This document shows positions 25,201 to 34,600 of a DNA stretch of 64,000 bases, in pieces (position 1 is the first letter of the stretch; each line of letters begins with the position of its first letter). The translations under genes were made by a program, and so were the position numbers. Under the pieces are notes generated by a model that was given only the letters and a program-made list of their open reading frames with translations, was not told where the DNA came from and ran no database searches. Where the stretch lies: positions 744,001 to 808,000 of the forward strand of contig NC_015844.1 in assembly GCF_000973105.1 (NCBI RefSeq), in the 5' to 3' direction. Source of the stretch: Zobellia galactanivorans. Its GTDB lineage: Bacteria > Bacteroidota > Bacteroidia > Flavobacteriales > Flavobacteriaceae.

Positions 25201-28200
25201 GGACGGGTAGGCCATATCTACACCATTGGCATCTACGGTTCCGTTTGGAGCTAGGTAGGCCGCGGTGGTCTGCGCTTCCACATTATCGGGAATACCATCG
25301 CCATCACTATCTAAATCCAAATAGTTGGGAATAGAATCCGTATCATCGGGACTTTCGGCAAGGGTATACGTAACCGTAGCCCCTTGTGTATCGTCGGATT
25401 GAATACCGTTGAACAGCCCGTTATTGCCAAAATCAACGGCGGTTCCATCAATTCGACCATCGGTATCGGCATCAACTTGACCATGGCCCGCTTCAACCCC
25501 GTCAAAGATTCCGTCGTTATCGGAATCGAGGTCAAATATATTCGGGATACCATCACCGTCGGTGTCACAGTTCTCGACTTTTACGCCGTAATCAACACTC
25601 GCTAAATTGTCTCCGTATATGCCATCGTTATAATAAAAATATAAAGGTCCGCTCGTAGTCGCTATTGGAATACTACCCGGAACCAGGGGGTCAACGGGCC
25701 CCAATAGCTCATCAACGCCATCCTCATATGTACCGTTAGCGTTCACATCAACAATACCATAAAAAACATAAAATCCGCTATTTACCAAACCTCCCGTTGC
25801 CGCGGAATTGGCAGGATGATAGGTAAAGTCGGAATTGTAGACCGCCGTTACCCCATTGAGGGTCGCCCCTCCGCTAGTTGTATTGGTCAAATAGATATTG
25901 ATCGTTTGACCCGCAAAAGGCCCATCGACAGCTTCCCCGGTGAGAATGCCTGCCGCCGATACATTTTGAATATCCAAAATATACTTGACGCCAGCTTCCA
26001 GCACGGCATTGGAATTTTGCAAGGTATTTACATTGGAACGTACATTTTGTCCTGTTACGATATGGGCACAAACATTTTCATCGGTATCCAAAATACCGTC
26101 GTTGTCGTCATCAAGGTCTACCTCATCTGCAATACCATCCCCATCGTTATCGGGTCTATCATCGGTAGCATCCCTAAAATCAACATCACCGCCTGAATGC
26201 ACATCGTGGTCTTCATCGGGAAGTTGAACCGAGCCGATCGTAGGGTCGTCTATAGTGCCTCCCGGATCTGTGTAGCCCGTAAGGTCGGTATCGATAGCAT
26301 CATCGAGACCATCGTTATCGATATCGTTCCCGGTCAAAACAATTTGTACCTCGGCCGTATCGTTTCCGCCTTCATTATCGGAATCGAGGTCTAAATAATC
26401 TGGATTATCCGTGGTATCGGTATTTACGGGTGAAACACCCCCTAAGTAAGCCGAGTTTACACCGTTATTGGCACGATATGTCGCCTCATCATCAGGGTTC
26501 GGAGCCTGATATGCCTGAGTGGACTGTGCCTCTACATTATCGGGAATGCCATCGCCGTCGCTATCTAAATCTTTGTGATCGGAAATACCGTCATTGTCAA
26601 AATCGGCAAGACAAAAGGTCGGCTGTATAAATCGTGTCGATGTGTTCGAGCTATGGACAAAGTTCAATACAATACGACTCACCGGTCTTTCAAAATAAAA
26701 GTAAATGGCCCCGTTAACATCGTCTGCCGGATCGTTGCCATCCGAATCAAAACTACCGGCCACAAAGGTATTTCCTGTTTGAGTAATACCCGAGCCGACC
26801 AACACGAGGCCCTCCACATCTAGGTCGTACATTACATTATTCTCATCGTAAACCTCAATGGTGTATTGGGTGCCATTATCGAAATCGGTCATCTTAAAAA
26901 AGACATTTTCGATAGGCGTGCCATAAGTTGAGGTCAAACTTCCCGTGTCTCCCGCTTGCCCTTCTATTCGGATACCATGACCGTTCAAGCCCGTATCATA
27001 GGTATATATGTTCGTACTTGCAACTTTGCTAACCGTATAGCTTACATCGGTTCCCACGAGAGCGTAGGTAGTATCGGTAATAGGATTCCCCATACCGACC
27101 GTGCCGGACAGGTTTGTGTTTTCACAACCTTCCGTTGTGTCTAAAATACCATCGTTATCATCGTCTAGATCAACTACGTCGCCTACGCCATCGCCATCGG
27201 TATCGGGACCGTTCAAGGCGTCTAGGCACAGGGTAAAGGTATCGGTCGTAGTAATATACCTGTTATCGACCGTGAGATAATAGATTTCCCCCGGTGTAAG
27301 GCCCCAGTGCCGGATCCTCAAATCATCTTCCGGATCCGAATAGGTGGTACACGCCAATTCGGTAACGGCATCATTTTCCCAAAGCGCCATATAGGCATGG
27401 CGAAGGGTTCCCTTACTATCTCCCCTATCCATTCTTATATCGATCTTGCCTGAAGGAGGGGCTACAAAACTGAACCATTTGTTGTGGTTGACCAAGTCTG
27501 TCCAGCACGAAGCCGTGTTTTGATCAAAGGTAGCACCCAATGTTGTGTAGGCCGCATCGGGAGAACAGGTACCTATTAGGCCCGTTATATCGGTCGCCCC
27601 TTGGTAGTAATCGTTCGTTGCCTGATCGCTCAGGCAGAGGGAAAACGTATCGAGGGCGTGAATGTATCGGTTATCGACCGACACATAATAGGTGTTGCCA
27701 GGGGTGAGTCCCGTAGCCAGAAGGGAAATATCATCGTAATGACGGCCCGTCCTATGGGTATTACAGGCCAATTCGGTAACACCATCACTGTCCCACAAGG
27801 CCAAATAAGCGGTCTGCAGGGTTCCTTTTTCATCGCCCCTATCCAGTTTTACCTCAATATTTCCGGTTGCCGGGGCGGTAACCTCGAACCAAACATTTCT
27901 GTGGGGACCCGTATACCAGCACGAACCTGCATTTCGATCAGCGGATGCCCCGAGAGTGGAAAAGACCGCATCCCCGGAACACCCGTTCATAAAGGAATCG
28001 ATATTTATGGCCCCTTCCAAGTAATCGTTGGTCGGGGTATCGCTAAGACATAACTTAAAGGTCTCGGCACCGGATGGTGTGCCGTAATGGCGGTCTACGG
28101 AAAAAAGGTAGGTATCGCCGGGAGTAAGTCCGTTGGCCAAAATCGAAATATCGTCGCTAACGGTGTCAAATGAACTACAAGCAATCTGGGTCGTACCCGT

Positions 28201-28563
28201 AGCGTCCCAGAGGGCCATCATGGCATAACGCATATCACCCGTCATGTCACCTGTTATGGTTCCCCTGTCCAAGTTGATCTGTATGGTACCCGTGGCGCTC
28301 GCCACAAAACTGAACCATACATTGGCATTAGGTCCCGAGGGCCAGCAAGAACCCGCACTGCCATCGGGCGTAGCATTTAATGTCGTATAGGCCGCATCGG
28401 CCGAGCAACTATTTAAGGAAAGGTGAATGGCATTGGCCCTATTATCGTTTGAAGGCTGAGCCCATAAGGACTGCCCCATAAACAAGAACAGTAGCACTAG
28501 AAAACTATGACACCTAAGGTACTCACCAAAAAAGTGGGAATTTCTTTTTTTTCGAACACGCAT
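22228..28563 (-). CDS. Giant T9SS type B surface protein (2111 aa)
   Basis: This is a cell-surface or secreted adhesin-like protein with a signal peptide at about 1-35 (ending SLWAQ). Three tandem modules of about 140 residues follow (each with NVWF/NKWF, a DRG motif and LTPG.TY), in the style of pre-peptidase/CUB-like beta-sandwiches. Long acidic runs of thrombospondin type 3-like DxDxDGxxD repeats include two large copies of a NVEAQ...DPGGTID...GGDVDFRD block. Near 1588-1681 is an Ig-like domain and near 1684-1792 a Calx-beta domain. The last 95 residues are a gliding-motility-associated type B sorting domain (VVTPNGDGAHD, IYNRWG, LPSGTYFYIL, SGYIYLN). A calcium-dependent stalk is implied. 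It lies 61 nt after a PorP/SprF gene, its likely export partner. Confidence 0.92.
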   Translation of the reverse strand: MRVRKKRNSHFFGEYLRCHSFLVLLFLFMGQSLWAQPSNDNRANAIHLSLNSCSADAAYTTLNATPDGSAGSCWPSGPNANVWFSFVASATGTIQINLDRGTITGDMTGDMRYAMMALWDATGTTQIACSSFDTVSDDISILANGLTPGDTYLFSVDRHYGTPSGAETFKLCLSDTPTNDYLEGAINIDSFMNGCSGDAVFSTLGASADRNAGSCWYTGPHRNVWFEVTAPATGNIEVKLDRGDEKGTLQTAYLALWDSDGVTELACNTHRTGRHYDDISLLATGLTPGNTYYVSVDNRYIHALDTFSLCLSDQATNDYYQGATDITGLIGTCSPDAAYTTLGATFDQNTASCWTDLVNHNKWFSFVAPPSGKIDIRMDRGDSKGTLRHAYMALWENDAVTELACTTYSDPEDDLRIRHWGLTPGEIYYLTVDNRYITTTDTFTLCLDALNGPDTDGDGVGDVVDLDDDNDGILDTTEGCENTNLSGTVGMGNPITDTTYALVGTDVSYTVSKVASTNIYTYDTGLNGHGIRIEGQAGDTGSLTSTYGTPIENVFFKMTDFDNGTQYTIEVYDENNVMYDLDVEGLVLVGSGITQTGNTFVAGSFDSDGNDPADDVNGAIYFYFERPVSRIVLNFVHSSNTSTRFIQPTFCLADFDNDGISDHKDLDSDGDGIPDNVEAQSTQAYQAPNPDDEATYRANNGVNSAYLGGVSPVNTDTTDNPDYLDLDSDNEGGNDTAEVQIVLTGNDIDNDGLDDAIDTDLTGYTDPGGTIDDPTIGSVQLPDEDHDVHSGGDVDFRDATDDRPDNDGDGIADEVDLDDDNDGILDTDENVCAHIVTGQNVRSNVNTLQNSNAVLEAGVKYILDIQNVSAAGILTGEAVDGPFAGQTINIYLTNTTSGGATLNGVTAVYNSDFTYHPANSAATGGLVNSGFYVFYGIVDVNANGTYEDGVDELLGPVDPLVPGSIPIATTSGPLYFYYNDGIYGDNLASVDYGVKVENCDTDGDGIPNIFDLDSDNDGIFDGVEAGHGQVDADTDGRIDGTAVDFGNNGLFNGIQSDDTQGATVTYTLAESPDDTDSIPNYLDLDSDGDGIPDNVEAQTTAAYLAPNGTVDANGVDMAYPSGLVPTNTDGADNPDYLDLDSDNEGGDDTTEARIVRNGLDVDNDGLDDALDADTSGYTDPGGTIDNPLTGPLVLPDGDSDAGSGGDVDFRDTTDDRPDNDNDGVVDAEDLDDDNDGILDTDEGCGNFIINGSFEQDNFTDATAFPDGFTGANGTFIGTTYNTNSLTGWTYTQNLDGWVNGGSFGAGTFAPAIDGSQYLDLVGNNNVTGGVSNEITQEVTLVQGESYTFSFYWGEDIAHLSGQTVTLDFDIIDANGVPILDETLTTIATGEVGGQVGPKKWFYEERTFVASTDEITVRFSAQPFATNESSGAALDLVSLKYSTPTDCIDTDNDGIPDAFDLDSDNDGIYDADEADHGALHSNGVLTGTVGADGIPDSVQDDPDNRTVNYTVLDSDTDGSIDAQELDADNDGCFDVEEAGFTDGDADDLLGSSTLTVDANGLVTSASDGYTAPQDRNGNGIPEYREATLSPVISTQPSESSVCLGETASFSVVATDVDQYQWQMFDGSHWTDLTDGGLYSGTDTHTLEIANTTIGESGNRYRVVVSNSLRVCSVLNSDEAVLNVETTPSISIDDASEVEGGSIVFPVTLSSVGCLAQDITLTLAFTDGTADTADYTNNTVQITIPAGSLTGEVNVPTTQDEILEDDETFTISILSVDAGNVADFSDTAIGTILDDDFTDFDSDNDGILDSVEDLNADGDNNPSTNPTDSDGDSFPDYLDIDSDNDGIPDNVEAQTTAGYIAPSLVDANNNGLDDAYENGTELGLYPVNTDGTDQPDYLDLDSDNDHVPDAIEAHDRDHDGMADVSFIGSDKDDDGLDDGYEGSETIDDDVNDEMDRPFDRLPNADGDDELDYRDTDDDNDGIPTQDEDTNGDGNYANDDQNNNGVPDYLEEPYIEVVVYNVVTPNGDGAHDTLTITGLDVRPNNNIQIYNRWGILIFSTESYGTRNNYFEGYSTARLTSGKEEKLPSGTYFYILNYEDTTGEHKTISGYIYLN

Positions 28564-28624
28564 TTACTAAACGTTTAAGTTATATATACGGGATATTATA
28601 AATCGATGTGTTTTTTGTAAAACC

Positions 28625-29575
28625 CTAAAAGAAGCGGGGAGATTTTAAATTCCCCTTAGTGCTTATAAAGTCATATCGCAAGATGGCCTCAAAAGAACCC
28701 GAATTATAGATTGCCGCACCCAACTCGGTAACTTCTCGATCATAGGCCAGGCCAATCAAGAATTTTTTCGAAATATTAAAGCCGACCATACCACTAAACG
28801 CGGCATCCCAACGATAGGCGGCCCCTAGAATAAACTTTTCGCTAAACATAAAGTTGGCCGAAACGTCTACCTGTAAGGGAGCACCTGTTACCAACTTGGT
28901 CAATAAAGCCGGTTTAAACTTGACATTATCGTTTAGATCCCACACGTAACCAGTAATCAAATAAAAGTTCATCTGTTCTTTTGCGGTAGAGGGGTCAGGC
29001 CCATCCTTAAAGTGGAGCGTCTGTAAAATTCGCGGTACGGAAAGTCCCGCATAAAACCTTTCATTGTGGTAATAGACCCCTGCCCCTATATTGGGCGAAA
29101 ACTTATTTTCGATATCGTTCTGGAGACTTGCATCACTTGTATACTGGTTGAGTTCTGAAAAGCGAACATCCAATAAATGGCCACTCCCCTTAAGGCCGAA
29201 GCTTAACCTTCCTTCGGTAGAAGTATATACCGTATATGAAAAATCTATGTCAAAATAGGTCTCTGAAGTGGGACCGATCTTATCGTTTACTATGGACAGG
29301 CCCAGCCCCACGCCCCTATACCCGATAGGCGAATGTAGATTAAACGTTTGGGTGGTTGGCGCCCCATCTAGCCCGACCCATTGCGAACGATGCAAAAGAG
29401 CCGTACTTACATGGCCACGGGAACCTGCATAGGCGGGGTTCACGCTTACCGTATTGTACATATATTGGGTGTATTGGGAATCTTGTTGTGCAATGGCATT
29501 TTGAATACTTGCCACTAATAGCAGGGCTAGCATTACACCAAATTGACGAGCGGTTGTTATGAGATTTGGGATCAT
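28625..29575 (-). CDS. PorP/SprF family T9SS outer-membrane protein (unit B)
   Basis: The 316-residue protein has a signal peptide (ending AIAQ) and the family N-terminus QQDSQYTQYMYNTVSVNPAYAGSRG, then an amphipathic beta-strand pattern with RSQWVGLDGAP and a C-terminal Phe (SPRFF), as expected of an outer-membrane beta-barrel. SprF-type proteins are needed for secretion and surface attachment of type B T9SS substrates such as SprB. It sits between two type B substrate genes: 9 nt after the 675-residue protein and 61 nt before the 2111-residue protein. It is clearly paralogous to the unit A protein at 47,024. Confidence 0.93.
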   Translation of the reverse strand: MIPNLITTARQFGVMLALLLVASIQNAIAQQDSQYTQYMYNTVSVNPAYAGSRGHVSTALLHRSQWVGLDGAPTTQTFNLHSPIGYRGVGLGLSIVNDKIGPTSETYFDIDFSYTVYTSTEGRLSFGLKGSGHLLDVRFSELNQYTSDASLQNDIENKFSPNIGAGVYYHNERFYAGLSVPRILQTLHFKDGPDPSTAKEQMNFYLITGYVWDLNDNVKFKPALLTKLVTGAPLQVDVSANFMFSEKFILGAAYRWDAAFSGMVGFNISKKFLIGLAYDREVTELGAAIYNSGSFEAILRYDFISTKGNLKSPRFF

Positions 29576-29583
29576 CGTTACTA

Positions 29584-31611
29584 CTATCGGTTAATGTATA
29601 TATATCCTGAAAGGGATTGCTGCTCCCCTTTAGCATCCTTGTAATCTAAAATATAGAAATAGGTACCTACCGGCAGTTTTCTATCGGTATCAACGGTCAC
29701 CCTTCCTTGGGAGGTACCGTCAAACACGTTGCCCTCGGTATTATAAGCCTGTGTGGTATAGACCAAAACACCCCATCTGTTATAGATCCGTATGGAATTA
29801 TCGGGATATTTTTCCAGGCCTGTAATCGTAAGAAAATCATGTGCCCCATCATTATTGGGCGTTACCACGTTAAACACTTCAATAGGGTCTTCCTCAACAT
29901 TAGGCTCTAAGTACTCAGGTATTCCGTTGCCATCGGTATCGTCATTGGCGTAATTTCCATCAATATTAATGTCTTCATCCTTACTTTGAATACCATCATC
30001 ATCATCATCGGTATCCCTATAATCGACCTCCCCATCACCATCTGTATTCAGTAGATCATTGTACGGATCGTCGATTTCGTCATTGACATCGATATCAATA
30101 ATGGTTTCTCCCTCATAGCCATCATCAAGGCCATCACGGTCTTTATCAGAACCGATAAAGGTTACATCGGGAATACCATTTCTATCGTGGTCATGAGCCT
30201 CAATACTATCAGGTACATTATCATTATCACTATCGGCATCAACGTAATCGGGAATACCGTCGTTGTCGGTATCTTCCGGGATAATGCCCAATAATCCATT
30301 TGTTTCATAGGCATCGTCAACCCCATTTCCGTTGAAATCCTCTCCGCTTGGCGCCACATAGTCAAGCGTAGTCTGGGCCTCAACATTGTCGGGGACTCCG
30401 TCATTATCACTATCGATATCCAAATAATCGGGAATACCATCGTTGTCGGTATCGGTGGGGTCCGTTGCCGGATCGTTATCGGCATCTAGATTCAAGTCCT
30501 CAAAACTATCAAGTATACCATCGTTATCGGTATCAAGGTCGATAGCGTTGGTAACCAAAATGCTTACCGTAGCGGTATCACAATTACCGACCGTATCGCA
30601 AAGGGTATAGGTAAACGAATCGCTACCGTTAAAATTTGTGTTTGGCGTATAGTTCCATATATCATCCGATAGGTCATTGGGGGTTCCGCCATCATTGCGG
30701 GTCAAAGTTCCATTGGAAGGGTCGGTTGAGGTTAGGCTTCCTGCGGAAGGAAGGTCATTGTCATTGCCGAGAATATCCAATGCTATAGGGGCATCTTGTG
30801 TCGTTGCAAAGCTATCATCAATAGCATCTAAAATAGGAAGCACATCGACCGTTACCGTAGCCGTACTACAATCGCCATAGATATTACAGACCGAATAATT
30901 AAAAGAATCGGGACCGTTGTAATCGGGGTTAGGAATATACGTTACGATATCATCGGTGGGGTCGTTAGGTGTTCCGTTGTTAGCAACATTAACGGTACCG
31001 TTTGTCGGATTGGTAGTCGTAAGCCTCCCTTCGGTCGGCAGCTCACTATCATTTGCAAAAATATCTACAATTACCGAATCGTCTTCGTCTACAATAACCA
31101 AATCATCTACCAGAATGGCCGATTCATCGATACAGACTACGGTAAAGCTGGGCAAATTTTTGGTGTTTCCCGCCTTGGTAATGGTGGCAATATACCGTTC
31201 GAGTGTTTTGGTAGCAATCACCATCGGGGCATTTTGGTCACCCGGCAAAGGAGGGGTCCAGCTAACCGAAGCTCCAGGAGAAAGGTGGGCCGTATTGTCA
31301 CTGATATCAAGCGTAACCTCGTTGTAGGGGGAATTACAATTGGTCACAATAAAATAACTCGTCGCGTTCTTACCGCATAAAGTACCGTCATAGGTTGCGA
31401 AATAGATTCCCTGATCGGTTACTTCCAAAAACGATTCGGTACTTAGAACCGTGCCTGTATCTTGAGCCTCATACCAACGAAAATTGGTTCGGGTCTCTTC
31501 AGCCGAATCCGGCGGAGCCTGTAAGACATACTGAGCATTAGATACCACAAGTCCCAGTAAAGTAAAAACCATACTGAGGACAAGTTTTTTATATGTAGAT
31601 TTCGCTTTCAA
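29584..31611 (-). CDS. T9SS type B surface protein with cadherin-like domains (675 aa)
   Basis: A signal peptide (about 1-26, ending VVSNA) is followed by an Ig-like N-terminal part. Two tandem cadherin-like/Ig modules lie near 160-252 and 253-345; each has a DIxxNDxxLP pattern and a YxPNxxxNGxDSFxYxxC pattern. Thrombospondin type 3-like calcium-binding repeats cover about 355-570. The final 95 residues are a type B sorting domain (VVTPNNDGAHDFL, IYNRWG, LPVGTYFYIL, SGYIYINR). The protein is expected to be exported by T9SS and held at the surface. It follows the giant repeat protein by 22 nt and precedes a PorP/SprF gene by 9 nt, so it is translated within the same operon. Confidence 0.92.
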   Translation of the reverse strand: MKAKSTYKKLVLSMVFTLLGLVVSNAQYVLQAPPDSAEETRTNFRWYEAQDTGTVLSTESFLEVTDQGIYFATYDGTLCGKNATSYFIVTNCNSPYNEVTLDISDNTAHLSPGASVSWTPPLPGDQNAPMVIATKTLERYIATITKAGNTKNLPSFTVVCIDESAILVDDLVIVDEDDSVIVDIFANDSELPTEGRLTTTNPTNGTVNVANNGTPNDPTDDIVTYIPNPDYNGPDSFNYSVCNIYGDCSTATVTVDVLPILDAIDDSFATTQDAPIALDILGNDNDLPSAGSLTSTDPSNGTLTRNDGGTPNDLSDDIWNYTPNTNFNGSDSFTYTLCDTVGNCDTATVSILVTNAIDLDTDNDGILDSFEDLNLDADNDPATDPTDTDNDGIPDYLDIDSDNDGVPDNVEAQTTLDYVAPSGEDFNGNGVDDAYETNGLLGIIPEDTDNDGIPDYVDADSDNDNVPDSIEAHDHDRNGIPDVTFIGSDKDRDGLDDGYEGETIIDIDVNDEIDDPYNDLLNTDGDGEVDYRDTDDDDDGIQSKDEDINIDGNYANDDTDGNGIPEYLEPNVEEDPIEVFNVVTPNNDGAHDFLTITGLEKYPDNSIRIYNRWGVLVYTTQAYNTEGNVFDGTSQGRVTVDTDRKLPVGTYFYILDYKDAKGEQQSLSGYIYINR

Positions 31612-31632
31612 ATCGACTGCTTATCTTGTTTA

Positions 31633-34600
31633 TTATTTAACAACAAAAACTACGTTTATCAATGAGTTGTAACTTGCGGGTTGGGCAATAACATCATAGG
31701 TCATGACGCCAAATTCATCGACCGAAACATTGGTAAAAACGGCGGTATCGTAATAAGTGACATAGTAATACAATTCGTTATTCGCATATGTTGGAATAGC
31801 TGACGGTGCCGAAGTACTAGCTACCATTGGTGAACCGAATTGAGCTATGTACTGATCGTGTAAGTTTATGGTTCTTCCCGTACCGTTTGTAGAAGCATCT
31901 ACTTCAATGGATGGAGGATAGAAAACCTTTGAGGCCTTTAATGAATTTATTTCAACAATGTCACCATCTGCCTCAACACCTAATAGTGATGTGGCATTAC
32001 CGGTTACAGCATTAGATCCATAATCAGAAAAACGTACGGTTCCACCTTCTACATCTAACTTAGCATCCGGTGAATTTGTTCCGATACCTACTTCATTACT
32101 CAGACCATCAGTAAATAATAAATGGGTGTCTGACGTACCTTCTACCCTGAAATCATAATCTCCACCACCTTCATTGATCGTTACCCTGTTATCTACCCTT
32201 AAATAAGAATTTGTAAGGATTCCGTTCGTAAATCCACTGTTATGATTTATACGCAACCAAGTATCGGAATCTCTTAAGACCTCCTTACCGTTCATAAACA
32301 GATAATCGTTAAGCTCAATGTTCCCCTCGACGTCTAAAGCCCTATTATTGGTTATAGATGTTTTTCCAATAGCAACATTACCCTCGGTGAAAATATCATC
32401 GGTAATGGCATCTGGAGCAGATGTACCCCCGACTTCATACCAATCGTGATCGGAAAAGCTAGACAATGGCACATCTAAGTTACCACCACCATCGGTTAAC
32501 CTTAGGTTGGATCCTACAACCCCAAAAGCCGTATTGTATTCGTTGGTTGGATCGGCATCGGCATCCTCAATGCTTATGGTCGTATTGGTACCGTCGTTTA
32601 TCTGTATTTCAACAGATTCATTGGGTACAACTACCGCACTGCTCAAGTTTTGATCATCCCTAAAATCGGTAAGATCAACCGTAGTATCCGCACTGGTGCC
32701 ATTCGCCAAGGTGATGATGTTTCCCGATAGGCTGATCTGTTGGTTATCGGTGTTTGCCAGGCTCGATAAGTTTACCGTCTCAGAACTACCATCTTCTATT
32801 CCAATGGTCAGGGTAGTTCCCGATAGCCCGGAACCTTTTATACTTTGATTATCGGCCAGGGCGGCCAGACTCACGGTATCAGAACTACCGCCTTCGATAC
32901 CTACCGTTAACGTTGTTCCCGAAAAGGTCAAGTTTTGAATATTTTGGTTGTCCGTTCCCGGATTGTCCAAATGTGATAAGTCTACGGTTTGCGCTGTACC
33001 ATTTTCAATACCAACAGTAAGTATATTCGAGCTTGTATTAATTGCAAGGTCTTCAATATTCTGATTATCGGTGTTGTCTAAATAAGGACTTAAATCTACT
33101 TGGTTCGCAGGAGTAGCCGGGTTTGTCAACGTCAGAATATCACTTGCCAAGCTTAAATCGGTAAGTTCGTTGGTCGCGCTGTTATCGTTATTGGCCGGAA
33201 AGTTGACCTCCAAATCATAGTCCCCATCGGTCTCGCTCAAGGTCACAGAGCCATCCGTAGAGGTCAAGGTCTGGATTTCGTTGTTCGGGTCCGCATCGGC
33301 ATCATCCGTATCGACCGTTACCGAACCGCCATCTACCAAGGAAATCGTTTTTCCCGTAGCGTCAATCGACAGGTCCTGTGTATCCGTATTCGTGTATGAG
33401 GACAAGTCGATATCCGTGGCACCCGTATTATTCGTGACCTTTAGGATGTTTCCCGTAAGGCTTAGATCTTGTATCTCGTTATTTGGGTCGGCATCGGCAT
33501 CATCCGTATCGACCGTTACCGAACCGCCATCTACCAAGGAAATCGTTTTTCCCGTAGCGTCAATCGACAGGTCCTGCGTATCCGTATTCGTGTATGGGGA
33601 CAAATCGATATCCGTGGCACTTGTATTATTCGTGACCTTTAGGATATTCCCCGTAAGGCTCAAATCTTGGATCTCATTATTTGGATCAGCATCGGCATCG
33701 TCCGTATCCAAGGCATCCACATAGGCCTTAGTGGCCGCGTCCTGTGGAGCGATTGGGTCGGCCAAGTTCGTGATGGCCTGGTTGCCAGCACTTGGGTCCT
33801 CCCCTATTACATCCTCTAGATCTTGGATCTCGTTGTTCGGGTCCGCATCGGCATCGTCCGTATCGACCGTTACCGAACCGCCATCTACCAAGGAAATCGT
33901 TTTTCCCGTAGCGTCAATCGACAGGTCCTGTGTATCCGTATTCGTGTATGGGGACAAATCGATATCAGTGGCACCCGTATTATTCGTGACCTTTAAGATA
34001 TTCCCCGTAAGGCTCAGATCTTGTATCTCATTATTTGGATCAGCATCGGCATCATCCGTATCGACCGTTACCGAACCGCCATCTACCAAGGAAATCGTTT
34101 TTCCCGTAGCGTCAATCGACAGGTCCTGTGTATCCGTATTCGTGTATGCGGACAAGTCGATATCCGTGGCACCCGTATTATTCGTGACCTTTAGGATGTT
34201 TCCCGTAAGGCTTAGATCTTGGATCTCGTTGTTCGGGTCGGCATCGGCATCGTCCGTATCGACCGTTACCGAACCGCCATCTACCAAGGAAATCGTTTTT
34301 CCCGTAGCGTCGATCGACAGGTCCTGTGTATCCGTATTCGTGTATGGGGACAAATCGATATCCGTGGCACCTGCATTATTCGTGACCTTTAGGATATTCC
34401 CCGTAAGGCTCAAATCTTGGATCTCATTATTTGGATCAGCATCGGCATCATCCGTATCGACCGTTACCGAACCGCCATCTACCAAGGAAATCGTTTTTCC
34501 CGTAGCGTCAATCGACAGGTCCTGCGTATCCGTATTCGTATATGCGGACAAATCGATATCAGTGGCACCCGTATTATTCGTGACCTTTAAGATATTCCCC